Notes under the pieces: model-generated
What the model was told of the DNA's origin: nothing
Seen by the model: only the letters and a program-made list of their open reading frames with translations
Databases searched by the model: none
Shown here: in pieces, positions 48,121-59,112 of the stretch
Layout: every line of letters begins with the position of its first letter
How positions within the stretch are numbered: position 1 is the first letter of the stretch
From: Lycocorax pyrrhopterus obiensis
Lineage: Eukaryota; Chordata; Aves; Passeriformes; Paradisaeidae
Length of the DNA stretch: 64,000 nucleotides
NCBI GenBank assembly: GCA_014706295.1
Contig: JACSVZ010000004.1
Coordinates: 12,101,975-12,165,974, forward strand
Direction: 5' to 3'
Program-made: the position numbers and the translations under genes

Positions 48121-51100
48121 AAGTGCGTATCTCAGTTGTCCATACAGACTTGCCAGCAGGGCACTGCAAGTGTCTAGAAGAGTTGTTTACATTTATTTTC
48201 TCCACTTGTGACTCTCCACTGGCAGTCTGCAGTGAGCAACAGGGTGACTCTTGCCGGATCAATGACACAGAAGCTTTTTACTCTTCCTCTTTTGTTCACC
48301 TGTTCGTCCTTCCTGTGCTTGAACCTGCAGGGAGAGGTTATAGAGGGCAATGATGTGTCTGGTGCGCTCTGCATTGCCCAGCCATGGCCTGGCATGGCAA
48401 GGACGATCTATGGAGATCACCAGCGCTTTATCGATGCCTATTTCAAAGCCTACCCAGGTAAGAAAAGTGCAAAGGGCAGACAGTTTCACTGCGGTATAAG
48501 CACACTGAATATTTTCAGCATTACTTTCTGATATTTCTGTACCATCCAGATCATGGTTTGGGGGGTGTGTCACATGTTGCAAGCATGCCCTGATGGTTTT
48601 AGGTAGTATTGACCTTTATAGCTGTCAAAAGGGATGTATTTTCTAGAAAACTTTAATGCCCAAGCTTAAAGTCCAAATACCTTTTCTTTGGAGCTTTGTG
48701 TCTCACTTGGAAAAAGGATGGGAAAGGATGGGAAATACCTCCTGCATCACTGAATCTCAACCCTGTGTTACAACCTTCCTTTTTAAAATGTGGTCAAGTT
48801 GTGTCTGGTGAGTAATTAGAAGTGGCAGGGAAACATTTTTTGTAGGACACTGGACATGACAACTGTCTTCACTCAGGAGAGCAACTGAAAGGGATTTGAA
48901 AGCTACAGGGTAGGCAAGAATTAGGCAATCCTGAAAACTGTACAAAATGGGCTGGATGATAAGAATGGGAAACTGGTACAAGAAGTTGAATGACCCCATA
49001 GTCCCTTATTACTCACTACATTTGCATCTGATGTCTTGTTGATATTTAGTTGATAGTTGTTTAATTGATCTGGAAGGGCAGAAAACATGACTGAAAGTCC
49101 ATGAATAGGGCAATAATGGATCCTGGCAAGAACCACCTTCAGATTTCACAGCAGTAGCTGTCTGCTGCTTCTCAGATGTGCCACTGGAACAATTCAGATG
49201 CAGACATGGCCTTGGTGAAGAGCCAACACAATCTGTGTTACTGGATGTGTCCTCAGTGACACTGGAGTTTCCAGGAAACCCTGTGTCTTTTCAGTTTCCA
49301 TCAAATGTTTTAGACACTCCATGCTTATCATGGCTAATGTGATAGCAGTGTTTCTTCCCACACTCATATGCTGGAGAGTGACTGTTATCTGATATCTAAA
49401 TCTTTGTTAGCTGGGAGGGAAAATGGCTTTTCATCCATCCTAGTGTAAGTGATTAAAAAAATTGGCAGTGTTTCCGTGTACAAAATGTGATAGAACTGCT
49501 CCTTTTCAGCTGAACAGTTGTAGTTTTCCATGCGTGCTGAGGTGTAGCCAGCAGCAGTTCTGAGCTTGACCAGTAGCCTGTGGCATGATGGCAAATGGCA
49601 TTTGAAGTGGTTTTATCTTAGTGCTGTGTGCACCAAGAGGCTTGAGCACACAGCTGCTGTGCAGATGTAGGCATGCAAAGCCCAGGGAGATCAGAAAGCC
49701 CCTCTTGGTTCTGTAAATCAACTGAGCATTGCTGGGTTGTGTTGCTGGGCTTGGTTTTACTGTAGAAACATCAGCCACTGGTCGCTGCTGATTGCCTACA
49801 GTGATTTGTCCATCTTGGCAGAGATCTGAGCTCCACTGCCTTGGTGCTATTCAGAGGCTTACTAGGAGCCAGCACAGCCCAGGTAGAGCAGAGGAGGGTC
49901 AGGGATGGCAGAGGCAAGTGGGAAATGGTGTGAGGCAGGTCACAGAGCTGTGAGCTTGTGAAGGCCTGCAAGCTGCCCAATCCACCCTGCCCTGCTTGCC
50001 ATCCTATGGCGTGGTCTGTCCTGCACCAGAGCCAAAAACTGGCACACTTGCTTCTGCTGCTGATCAGGTTACTACTTTTGTGTCTTTGCTGCAGGTTACT
50101 ACTTCACAGGGGATGGTGCTTACAGGAGCCAGAAAGGCTATTACCAGATAACAGGGCGCATGGATGATATCATTAACGTAAGTGGACACAGGCTGGGGAC
50201 GGCAGAAATAGAAGATGCAATGGTAAGTTCCAAGCAGGTACAGGTCCCTTGACAGGGCATATCTGTGGGGTAGGGTGACCCTTTCAAAGCAGCTTTGTCT
50301 CTTGCCTTCAAACCCCTGCCCCTGCATAGACACAGCTTGATGCACAATGAATAGCAAAGGAGCAAGAGGAAACAGCTCCCCTGTGGAGGAGACAACGAAT
50401 GAGCAAGTGAGAGGAGCCACACTGTGGACAAACCCTGCAACTGAGCTGTCAGAGCTGTGTTTCGGTGATGTTGTACTGTTGCAGTTTTGAATGCTGGTGG
50501 ACCCTCCCTAAGTGTCTCTCCTATTTCTTCCTTCCCTTCTGCTAACACCTGACCTCTCCTTCCTAAACCTGTGGTCCTTGCTCATCTGAACTAGCTGAGT
50601 ATGCCTGAGAATTCAGCGGTGTTAAACATAAAGCAGCCTTGATTTATGTCAGCTGCAAAGCTAGCCTGTCATTTTGAGAGAAAATAATATTATCTCAGGG
50701 AGTTGAAAACAAAAAGTCCTCAGAGTGTTTATATTTAAAGCTTGACCTGTATATTTATCTCTATATTATGTGCCTTGCCTGCAAATGGCACTTAAATGCA
50801 ACATCCGATGAACTTGAGCTGTGTTCCCATGGAACACAGGATCCTACTTTCTCCTCTGTGAGTAATTCTTTTGTCTGTGCAGGTTTCTGATCATAGCTAT
50901 AGGATCCAGTTCCTCTCACAATCTATATATGTGTATGCATGTGTAAATGCAAATATATTTATGTGCCTAGATTGCTCTGTGATGTTTACTTTCATATTTT
51001 GATCTAATTTAAGATAACATCATCCATTCTTTGGTGTGAGATGCAGAGACGCAGTTTCTTCTGGTCTGTGCACCCAAACTGTCGTCTTAGTGCAGAAGAA

Positions 51101-54009
51101 TGTTAAATTAAACTGTGCAGTGCAACAGAAGTAATCACTGTTGTGTAGCATAATAACAAAAATGCATTTGGGTCAGGGAATGAAGAAATCTGATTCTTTC
51201 TGCCTTCTGGTGTGCTTTGGGCACTTATAAACACCAGGCCAATGTGGACTGTGATGTTGGCAGCTTCACTTTTTACCTTTGCTGGCCACAGTTCTCACTG
51301 AGCACTGCAAGACTGCTTTTGCTTGTGATTTGGCAGTGGCCAGTCACCACTTGGGACCACAGTCATGCACAAAGAAAGAGAAAGAGGGTTTCCAGCTGTT
51401 GCAGATTCAGCTCAGTGTGCAGTGGGCTTAGCAGTGGATGTAGGAGTACTTATTTGTGTGTATAAAAGCAGGGCCAGTACAGGGCTACTCCCTGAGACAT
51501 GGCCGTGCCATGGCCACCAGCCGACCCTGCAGTAAGAAGTTGGCATCCAGTTTTCCTGTTGTGCTTTCAGCAGGATCTGTCAAGCGGAGAGCAAGATATG
51601 GCAAGGTGTTTTGTTTGTAGAGCAACTGCTACAAACTCTGTAGGGCTTGAAGCAGTTACGATTTGTGTGTTTTTGTTTGACTTTTTGTGAAGGCTGATCA
51701 CCCTGAGGTCCCTGAGACAGCTGTGGTTGGGTATCCACATAAGATCAAAGGAGAAGGTATGTGAAAAGCAGTGTCCTGACATGACATCTGCATATACTTC
51801 CCTTAAATTCTAACCCAGGCTGCATGTTAGGAGATGCTGAGGGAATGGGAGGGCAGTTATCCTTAGGCTGACTGGCACTGCAGCCCCAAGAGACAGAGAT
51901 AGACATGAAAATAGCTACATCTTCCTAACCTGGGTATTACTCCCTAAACTGTTTTCATACATAGTGTTTATGCATATGGTAGAGCTTCCTTTTACAGGAC
52001 TGTGCTTAGAAATGTCCTTTGAACAAAATGGGAATAGCTGATTTACACTGGGCAACTTTTGATCTCAATAACACTTTGGTAATTTATGTTGACTTGTCGT
52101 TGTCACTGAGATCAGTCACAGATGCCGAGAAAAGGCTGGGCCGTCATTTGAGGGCTGGAGTCTGACTCGCTTTTGTAAACAGGATCAATGATTTTCTTGT
52201 CAGTCCCTAGATTGTGCATAGGAATGATTTGAAACTTTCCTTGGCATTCGAATGAGCATCCTTGGTCTTTCCAGGCAGTATCTAATATAAGGTTTGTGGC
52301 TTCTGCTCATTTGTCTTCCAGGTGCCTTTGCTTTCATAGTGCTAAAGGAGCAGACAGCTCATGTAGACCGTATCAAAGAAGAGCTTAAAACCATAGTGGC
52401 TTCCAAGATAGCAAAGTATGCTGTGCCTGACCACATTCTGGTAAGTGGGAGACTGAAACTGGTACCAGCAACAGGAAATGGTCACATCAAGCAACCCTCA
52501 CTGTCCTACCTGCAGTGCTGCTGTTGTCCTCCTCTGGCAGGATAAAGAGGCAGGGAAACAGAACTGGCTGGAGGGATCCAGGGAGGAGGAGGACAGGTGC
52601 AGTGGTCTGTCTGCATGTGAGAGAGGCACTGAGAGGCAGTGACACTGCCCAGCTAGTTTGCAATGATAATTAGCATCAATGTCAGATCTCAAAGCACTGG
52701 CTGTGTTTCTGTTGCACAGCCGGCCTGGCCCTGGAAGCACTGATGAGCTCCAGGCCCTGTCTCAAGCCTCCTCACCTTTCAGCAGCTCCCTTTGTATGTT
52801 AGGGGGGAGTTCACAAAGCTGCCCCTTAGCTGTCCCCCAAGGTCTGCCTGCACCCATTTCTCTCTTCTTGAAGGCGGTGACCGGACACTTCTTTGAGGGG
52901 CTCTGCTTTAGCCACATGCATATAAGGTGGACACCAAGGCACAGGTAACAGAATACAACAGGAGCAGGCAAGGGTGGCTCCTTCAACTTGGAACAGCCCA
53001 GGATATCCTCAGTGGATTGGAGAAGCTTCCAGAACTTGCAGGTGTGCAAGGGAATGCCTCCATTTCCCTGTGTTTCGGGGTAGTCCTGCAGAGAAGTCCT
53101 CTAACTCTTTCCTTGCCTTGTCAGTTAATGCTGTAGAGTTTTGTAGCCTACTGGCCTGATTATGTAGCAAAATGTGAGACCTGTTGGTGCCTCTGCTCAG
53201 TGTCTGAGAACTCTTCATCAGCCTCAGATTTATGCTAAAGCCTTTGAATTTGCTGCTAAGTCCTTCCCAGGAGGCATAGCCAAGGCATTTAAGATTGTTC
53301 TGGTTATGAAGGAAGGTGTGTAGGCTGACAGATACCAGGCAGAGAGAAACATCAGCAGACAGGAGATACCCCTTGAGTAGGAGACGCTGCAGCTGGTGTG
53401 CAGAATTGTGTTGCTTTATATTCCTGCGCTGTAAAGCTGAATATATATATTTCTGTCTGTTCTGGTAATGTGTTGAGATTTGTGTCACCATTGGTGCCTA
53501 AGTTTTCATGTGTAATTAGATTTCAATAGTTAACAGCATATTCAGGACCTGATTCCCAAAAGAGCTGTGCGTCCGGCAGCACCCAGCCTGGACATGGCAA
53601 TGGGGAACAAAGTCCACTTAAAATAAGAATAAAATGTATAGCACAAGGAATTGATGCTAGTGACACTCCTTTCCTTGGACATAATCTAGTGTGCTCAATG
53701 GTCTATTTCCCAGGAGCCTCAAAGGAGCTGTGGCCATGAAAAGTGTGCCAGGTTTAGGATAGTCCAGACAGATTTCCTTGTAGTTTCCAGGAGGACTCAA
53801 GTTCTATGAAAGGTGTGTCTTTCCCTTCTTTGCAGGTGGTAAAGCGCCTCCCTAAAACCCGATCAGGGAAGATCATGAGAAGGCTGCTGAGGAAAGTAGT
53901 CACTGAACAATCAAGCAACATGGGAGATGTCACCACACTTGATGATCCAAGTGTTGTCAACGAGATAGTGGATGCTTACCAGAAATACAAGGAGAAGAGT
54001 TCCTCGTAA
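25735..54009 (+). CDS. ACSS1: ACSS1, mitochondrial acetyl-CoA synthetase (whole coding span, 14 exons)
   Basis: Joining 14 exons gives an uninterrupted frame of 674 codons plus stop; human ACSS1 has 689. All junctions are GT-AG and keep phase. The enzyme makes acetyl-CoA from acetate, ATP and CoA in the mitochondrial matrix through an acetyl-adenylate. The N-terminus ([14 protein letters not shown]...) is rich in Arg and Ala and lacks acidic residues, as in a mitochondrial presequence. Adenylate-forming motifs are intact: P-loop [11 protein letters not shown] (residues 280-290), DTWWQTE (428-434), YYFTGDG (515-521), [14 protein letters not shown] (533-546), and PKTRSGK with the catalytic Lys at about 629. 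The vertebrate ACSS1-specific block VNCLDQHV follows exon 1, which excludes cytosolic ACSS2. The start is the first ATG in the CpG island in frame with the presequence. Known regulation of the family includes acetylation of the catalytic Lys, which SIRT3 reverses. Confidence 0.97.
26030..29227 (+). other. ACSS1: ACSS1 intron 1
   Basis: About 3.2 kb. The first 300 bp belong to the CpG island; the rest is AT-rich. It ends in a long T-run followed by TTTACAG. No other gene or repeat was recognised. Confidence 0.85.
29228..29324 (+). CDS. ACSS1: ACSS1 coding exon 2
   Basis: 97 nt encoding [12 protein letters not shown] and [17 protein letters not shown]. The acceptor follows a strong polypyrimidine tract and the donor is ACAG|GTATGG. 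Confidence 0.96.
29782..29835 (+). repeat. Local tandem duplication, 31-bp period
   Basis: The word GGAGCCAAATGTTTGAGC and its flank occur twice, 31 bp apart (near 29783 and 29814), almost identical. It looks like a small recent replication-slippage event inside intron 2. Confidence 0.7.
33830..34110 (-). mobile_element. Possible LTR fragment
   Basis: On the minus strand a TATA-like TCTATATAGGG (33991-33981) is followed about 25 bp later by GAATAAGGC and a U5-like stretch. This spacing resembles an LTR promoter and poly-A region. I could not find clear TG...CA ends, a target duplication or a second copy in the window. It could be chance or part of an old ERV. Confidence 0.3.
37549..37748 (+). 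CDS. ACSS1: ACSS1 coding exon 3
   Basis: 200 nt encoding [13 protein letters not shown] through [20 protein letters not shown], a highly conserved acetyl-CoA synthetase block. The acceptor is TGCTGCAG and the donor is ACT|GTGAGT. Confidence 0.97.
37749..38870 (+). other. ACSS1: ACSS1 intron 3
   Basis: About 1.1 kb. It contains a decayed CR1 tail at 38455-38698 and nothing else recognised. Confidence 0.85.
38455..38698 (+). mobile_element. Decayed CR1-type LINE 3' fragment
   Basis: Plus-strand CR1 landmarks are present but eroded: a 'ttaggctgggtgttgggaag' block, 'aggcattggagtggactgct' (38529-38548), and a terminal 'ggaggtcccaactacccttaacc'-like block. It is clearly more diverged than the copy at 56036. 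Confidence 0.7.
38871..39046 (+). CDS. ACSS1: ACSS1 coding exon 4
   Basis: 176 nt encoding [20 protein letters not shown] through DRDIPLEE. The acceptor is TTTTTTAG and the donor is GAAGAG|GTATGT, phase 0. Confidence 0.96.
39047..40987 (+). other. ACSS1: ACSS1 intron 4
   Basis: About 1.9 kb of intronic DNA in which I see no repeat, RNA gene or exon. Confidence 0.85.
40988..41140 (+). CDS. ACSS1: ACSS1 coding exon 5 (ATP-binding P-loop)
   Basis: 153 nt, 51 codons, phase 0 at both ends. It carries the AMP-binding signature [16 protein letters not shown], which contacts the ATP phosphates in adenylate-forming enzymes. Confidence 0.97.
41141..42780 (+). other. ACSS1: ACSS1 intron 5
   Basis: About 1.6 kb with no recognised feature. 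It ends in TTTATCTTTGCAG. Confidence 0.85.
42781..42928 (+). CDS. ACSS1: ACSS1 coding exon 6
   Basis: 148 nt encoding [20 protein letters not shown] and [17 protein letters not shown], the conserved core of the N-terminal domain. The donor is CCAG|GTGAGG, phase 1. Confidence 0.97.
43225..43362 (+). CDS. ACSS1: ACSS1 coding exon 7
   Basis: 138 nt encoding [20 protein letters not shown] through [11 protein letters not shown]. The acceptor is TTTTGCAG and the donor is TTCAG|GTAAGG. The preceding intron is only 296 bp. Confidence 0.97.
43363..43947 (+). other. ACSS1: ACSS1 intron 7
   Basis: 585 bp, nothing recognised. The acceptor is GGTCTAG. Confidence 0.85.
43948..44040 (+). CDS. ACSS1: ACSS1 coding exon 8
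   Basis: 93 nt encoding [14 protein letters not shown] through DTWWQT. The DTWWQTE motif helps form the adenine and acetate pockets. The donor is ACAG|GTAAGA. Confidence 0.97.
44041..47824 (+). other. ACSS1: ACSS1 intron 8
   Basis: About 3.8 kb. It contains an 11-bp tandem repeat (CTCCTTCCTGG, three copies) near 44943-44975. Open frames here are short and unsupported. Confidence 0.85.
47825..47937 (+). CDS. ACSS1: ACSS1 coding exon 9
   Basis: 113 nt encoding [17 protein letters not shown] and [16 protein letters not shown]. The acceptor is CTTCCAG and the donor is AAT|GTGAGT. Confidence 0.97.
47938..48330 (+). other. ACSS1: ACSS1 intron 9 with GA microsatellite
   Basis: 393 bp containing a nearly pure GA run (48091-48122). 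No other feature was seen. Confidence 0.85.
48091..48122 (+). repeat. GA dinucleotide microsatellite
   Basis: Ten GA units (48091-48110), then GAGGGAGAGAAA. It lies about 210 bp upstream of ACSS1 exon 10, so its length may vary between individuals. Confidence 0.9.
48331..48457 (+). CDS. ACSS1: ACSS1 coding exon 10
   Basis: 127 nt encoding [20 protein letters not shown] and [20 protein letters not shown]. The acceptor is ACCTGCAG and the donor is CCAG|GTAAGA. Confidence 0.97.
48458..50094 (+). other. ACSS1: ACSS1 intron 10
   Basis: About 1.6 kb. Just before its end it carries a second acceptor-like site at 50066-50067 (see findings). No other feature was recognised. Confidence 0.85.
50095..50222 (+). 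CDS. ACSS1: ACSS1 coding exon 11
   Basis: 128 nt encoding YYFTGDGAY through [20 protein letters not shown], which form the adenylate-binding and hinge motifs. The chosen acceptor is TGCTGCAG at 50094 because it keeps the length of other family members. A competing acceptor 27 nt upstream would add nine in-frame residues. The donor is ATG|GTAAGT. Confidence 0.95.
50223..51692 (+). other. ACSS1: ACSS1 intron 11
   Basis: About 1.5 kb with no recognised feature. Confidence 0.85.
51693..51756 (+). CDS. ACSS1: ACSS1 coding exon 12
   Basis: 64 nt encoding [20 protein letters not shown], the start of the mobile C-terminal domain. The acceptor is GTGAAG and the donor is GAAG|GTATGT. Confidence 0.95.
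51757..52321 (+). other. ACSS1: ACSS1 intron 12
   Basis: 565 bp, nothing recognised. Confidence 0.85.
52322..52440 (+). CDS. ACSS1: ACSS1 coding exon 13
   Basis: 119 nt encoding [10 protein letters not shown] through [15 protein letters not shown]. The acceptor is GTCTTCCAG and the donor is CTG|GTAAGT, phase 0. Confidence 0.96.
52441..53835 (+). other. ACSS1: ACSS1 intron 13
   Basis: About 1.4 kb with no recognised feature. It ends TTCTTTGCAG. Confidence 0.85.
53836..54009 (+). CDS. ACSS1: ACSS1 coding exon 14 and stop
   Basis: 174 nt encoding [20 protein letters not shown] through the C-terminus and a TAA stop. The Lys in RSGK (about residue 629) is the invariant adenylation catalyst and the known acetylation site of the family. 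Confidence 0.97.
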   Translation: MVKRLPKTRSGKIMRRLLRKVVTEQSSNMGDVTTLDDPSVVNEIVDAYQKYKEKSSS

Positions 54010-56035
54010 CAGGCAGTTGTGGAATTTCTCTCCTTCAGAAATGTGGAAGGTCTCAAATAACCAGGCTAACAACATTGTTCTCTCTTGGTGTTTTTTTAAA
54101 AACTGTTTCCTTCTAGGGGAACAAGATTTTCCACTCCACAACATACTTGGAGATGCACAGGGCTAGGAGCAGTCTGCAGTCTTACCCAGTCAGCGAACTC
54201 CTTTTCCTTGCTCTCAGGGCTGTTGTAGAGCAGCCGTTGGTGGTTTCCATGAGCTATGCTGAAATTTAACACAAGCTGAAGCAAGATACAGATGTTAATG
54301 TTCCTCATTTTAATGTTATTGTACAGGGAAATGTTTTTTATACAATGCTTCTTGCTGTTTTAAAAGAAGCCCTGGAAAACACTTCTTCAATTTTTCCTTC
54401 AGCTTGGATATCTGAGTCCAAGCAGCAGTATTTCACTGCAACTGTGGTGCCTTTTCAGCAATTCTGGATATTCTAGTAAGTGTTTCATATGCATTACTAG
54501 GGACATGAAAAGGACATGGCTAGTCTGATAATTCTTCCTTGACTTTACCCATTGTTCTAATACCTCCTTTGACTTTCCTCATATGGATTTTTTTCCTACC
54601 ACCGTGTGTCCTGGGACTTCCCAGAGATGGGGAGCCTGTGACCCTTCATGTCCCACCTAGGTAACCCAGCACCAGCACTTGCAGCTGCAAAAAGGAGCCA
54701 CAAAACCCATGACTGGACTTCCTACAGGTCCTCAGTGCATTGCTGCCATGCTGATTTACCAAAGAGTTAAGTGCCATGTGGGTACCCACAGACTGCACAG
54801 TCCACTAAAAAAAGTGCCTCTTAGATGCCTTGTGGAAAGCGATTGCAGCATTCCAGACCAGCAACCTCAGAATAGCAGGGAAGAATAGCCTTTGTCTTTC
54901 CTATGCTTTCAAAATTGCAACTAACATAGTCAGTGTTTTTTTCTGGATTCATTTTATCATGGACACATTCCAGTTGAAGCACTCCTTATATTTGGGCTGT
55001 ACGGAAGAATTTGCTAGTAGGGTTACTTATTCCTGAATTTAATTGGAGCAACACTGCTTTTTCCAGTGGGACTATGTACTGGAAAGACAATTTGTGCACC
55101 TAACTGGAGGCAGGAAAGGCAAGAGGGAAATGGGTAGGTGATCTGTAGGACTGGGAAAGGAGTGGTGAATTTTTTGGCCAGCAGAGATTCTGGTACCACA
55201 ATGGGAAGTATGATGTGTTCTCGAAGACAGGTGTGTTGTCTTAGATGCCAGAGTTCCTCTGAGGACACCATCTGCATTTGCTTTTTTTAAAAAAATATTT
55301 TAAATGTCTCTAGGGACTGAATAATACAGTAAGGAATACCATGCTTTGTTAAATATTCCATTCTTCTGACTGAAATGCATTTTTGCATAAGGTAGGTAGA
55401 CACCCTGTGGACTTTCTGGGAAGTTGAAGATCAGAAGGTTTGAAGGTTTGATAGAGTTGATAGGATGTTAATATTTTAGGAGGTAGACACTGCTTTATTG
55501 CCATTGTAATAGGAAAAAAACCCCACCTGCTTCCTTAAGTAATTTTCAAGTGGGAAGCAAACAAGAGTTAACATTTTTGACAGAAAAAGCAGACTCCCTT
55601 GTTTAAACAAGTTGTCTCCACACAGTCTGAAATAACAGTGTGGAGGAAGAAAAATTACTTTTGAACAAGGTTACACACTTTCCTTTTAGTCAAGAAAGCA
55701 TTTCTTATATTATGGACATAGAATTTCCTTGTCTTGTTGACCTGAAATTTCCATGTGTGTTGTGCCAGTGGTCACAGACCCACGGTTTAATTCATCTGAA
55801 CTGTCTCACAAACACTGTCTGTGTGAGGAGCAATGTGCTTTGGTGCATTGGGACATTTGTCATCCAATTCCTCTGCTCAGGGAAAATGAGAGATGGGTGC
55901 ACTCCCTCACCTGCATCCCTGTTGTCTCACCTTGCATGGGCTTAGGGACCATGGCTGCCAGGGAGGTTCCAGGCTGACCAGGAAGCTGCTGAAGCACAAC
56001 AAATTCACAGCTGTACCAGTTGTAGTGCAGACAAG

Positions 56036-56166
56036 AAGTTGTGGATGTCCCATCCCTGAAAATGTTCAAGGCCAGGCTGGATGGGGCTCTGAGCAACCTG
56101 GTCTAGTGGAAGGTGTCCCTGCCCATGGCAGGGGGATGATCCTTGAGGTCCTTTCCATGCAAACCT
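56036..56166 (+). mobile_element. CR1-type LINE 3' fragment
   Basis: This matches the avian CR1 tail well, including 'tgttcaaggccaggctggat' (56063-56082), 'gcaacctggtctagtggaag' (56093-56112) and 'ctgcccatggcagggggatg' (56119-56138). It is a 5'-truncated copy of about 130 bp, probably transcribed within the ACSS1 3'UTR. Confidence 0.92.
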
Positions 56167-56501
56167 CATTTCCACAGCTGAGCTGTGGTGCTTGGGATAT
56201 CCATCTGTTCAGAGGCCCCCTTGGGGTATTCCAAGAGAGCACATGGTGCTCCTGTGCTGCCCACACTGTGTTCTGCAGTGGACATGGCTTGTGCTGGGCA
56301 GCCTCAGTTTCTTGGTAAAACTGCACTTCTGCAAGTGTCCCAGCATTGGCTCTTGGAGCTGACAGCCCGTGCCCAGCCCATGTAATGGCACCCTGAGTGT
56401 GGTAAAAACAGAGCTAGGCAGGGCTTGGAAAGAGCACTTCTTATGAAAGGAATGATACTGTGCTTTACTGAGTAGGCTACTCACAGAAAGCTTTAAATTA
56501 A

Positions 56502-56507
56502 AATAAA
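56502..56507 (+). terminator. ACSS1: Candidate ACSS1 polyadenylation signal
   Basis: AATAAA overlapping an ATTAAA at 56497-56502, in an AT-rich stretch. The downstream GU-rich element is not obvious. Confidence 0.4.
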
Positions 56508-56525
56508 AACTTTACATTTTCCTTC

Positions 56526-59112
56526 CAGAGTTTAAATTTTCCATCCAGAGAAGTCCCCATTTCTTTTTTCTACCCACTGTCTCTGCTAACTGCAGCAGTT
56601 GCCTCTTCACTGCAAGCTTGAGTTTTGTATTTTTCATCAACAACAGCACTGGTGTGTGGTGACAGTGCTTTCTATTTCACATGCAGCAGGCTTGTGGCTC
56701 AGGGAGGGATTCAGCCCACAGAACTGGCACTTGTTTGCTCAGTGCTTGAAATGCCAGAAAGGAGAAAGTTTCTGAAGGACCCCAGGCCTGCAAGGCTCTT
56801 AAGACAAGCTGATCTTCACCAATCAGTGAAGTAGTCAGATATCAGTGGGATCATGGGACAAACTTGGGGGCAATCGCTTCATTTAGAAAAGCAGAGCTGT
56901 TGAATTCTTCTAAACCTCTGTGTGTCCATGAGTGATGTATGGGTTGTTTGTCAGATTGCCTTTGTAACTTCATTAAAAGAGATCCAAAGTCAATTTTACC
57001 TCTTGCCACTCATTGCAAAGGGCCGGTATGCCTTTGTTTCCCTGCTCTGTTTTGCCAGTAAGACCTGGTCATGGTGCTTTTTCCCCCCACTGGAGACACA
57101 GACCATGATTTTTCCAATTTTATAAAGGGAAAGCTCCATCTGTCTAGAGGTGTGTTTTGTTCAGTCTAATGTTAAGCCTTTAACTGAATTTTGTTTACTT
57201 GTAATCATGCTTTAAACACATTTATTGTCCTTGACCAAAACCAGTGTCTTTAGTGATCTTTGTATTCATATTTTCAGTAAAGGAAATGTGTGATGAGTTG
57301 GCTTTGCATCACAGGTGTCAGGTCTTCTATCCCCTCAAGAGTCTCGGACTTTCTCAGTTCTCTGAACTTTCAAAGGAAGGCAAAGGAGTTTGAGATCAGG
57401 ATGAGTTGTGATCCAAATTGCTGTTTCGCTTTGCTCCTTTTCTCTAAACAGTAGCTCACAGGAAATGAGTTAATGCCAGAAAACTGCCACTGCAAAAAAG
57501 GGCAAAGATGGAGAACATTTGGGCATCAGTAAGCTGCACGTCTCATGTAAATCCTGAGATCCCACCGCTCTACACTTTTTCCTGTGTGATGCAAACAGAG
57601 AGTAATGAGTGGGAATATTTAATTACCATTAAATGGTAATTTGGATAGTTCAGCTCCTTGCTTTTTGCACACCTTGCACAAGTAGAAAAGGACTGAAAGC
57701 TGTGTGTATGGGCAACATGAGAGACAGCATTGTGTAGAGAAAGTGCATAGCTGTTCCAGAGTCAAGCAGATGAGAAGGAATTTCTTTCCAGGTGCCTTGG
57801 ATCATTTGTAAGTGACACAAAATACATCCTCTGCAGGGTGTCTTGTCCATTAAGAAGTGAGAAAGACTGAGTTTCACCCTCTGCCTACCCCATGGATAAC
57901 ACTATAGGTATAATGAGGGGACGGACACTGTTAGTCTTCTACCTCCAGCAGCTGCTTTTGGGAAGGTTCCAGCGCCACTCTCAGCACTTGCAACCCTCTG
58001 GCAAGACACAGAAGGATCTAGACAGAAAAGCAGGTGTCCAATCCCTCACTTTGTCTCTCGATGCTGCACCTACCCTGATTTATTTACTGATAATTTACTG
58101 GTAAAATGGAGACTGTTTTCTGGTCTAACACAATTATATTCAAGGGCCAATTAAAGCCACAAAAATTAATTTCAGGCACAAGTTTCTGTTTTAAATTAAG
58201 CAGGAACAGATGATCCTTTTCCACCTTGAAAACAGACAATTCTGGACCAAGAATTGTCTTCTGGCTGACTCTAGAGGCGAAGCATGTTTTTCATGGCAGT
58301 GACCCCCAGCCCTGTTTTGTCTGGGACAGAAGGATTTGGGGACATAACCACCTTTTGCAGTGGAAATTATCATGGCTGTGCAAAAATGACCAGCCTCCAA
58401 ACAGTGGCAATAAAATCTGCTGTGGCATATCATTCTTACTCTCGATTCTATTTCTCTATAGCTATTGTGTATCTGCTTTGACTCCCTGTGTCTGAGGTGA
58501 CAGAGCTTACTCTGGATTTTCAGAATGTTGAGGCTGGGAAAGCAGAACCCAGTGCTTTTTAGTGTTCGTCCTGTGCCTGGCATGCAGAAGACACAAATTT
58601 CTTTTTCTACCTATTGCATTTTGGGGACGTGATTTTACTTTTCTCTGCCTTGGCCTTCTGCATTCCCAGGAATGACAGCTTCATGGCAGAGTTAGAAGGG
58701 GTCATGGAATAGAGGTCCCAAGGTCCTGGGATGAGCTGGTTGTTCAGGAAAGTGGATGTCTTTAGGGATCAGTGCTACAAACCTCTCTTGCAGCTGCTGA
58801 GCCTTTTGCCTGAATTCAGCCAGAGCACAGAGAAAAGGCCCCTCTGCCATGCCTCCGTTTCCTGCCTAGAGACCTTCTCTCTGGAAAGCCTGCACATCCT
58901 GTTGCTAGGCAAGATGTCAAATAGCCTTTCCCATTCCTTGGCAGCACACAGCTGGGGGGTTGCCTTGTTACAGCCAGCCCCTGTCTATTGAGCTGCTCTT
59001 GCTAAAAAATGGTTTTTTAGAGTTAAAAAAGCCATGGCTCCACTCTTGGCAGTGACACCCAGGATCCTTTCTGTAGCACCCAGGCAAAGAAGACAGAAAA
59101 ATCTCAGTACAT
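56526..59112 (+). other. Intergenic between ACSS1 and the PIM-like region
   Basis: No conserved gene, RNA or repeat recognised. Open frames up to about 130 codons lack family motifs and splice context. Confidence 0.5.

Larger units (their letters stand above)
54010..56525 (+). other. ACSS1: Probable ACSS1 3'UTR
   Basis: The first canonical plus-strand AATAAA after the ACSS1 stop is at 56502-56507, which suggests a 3'UTR of about 2.5 kb. It contains a CR1 tail. A shorter UTR using a weaker signal is possible. Confidence 0.4.
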
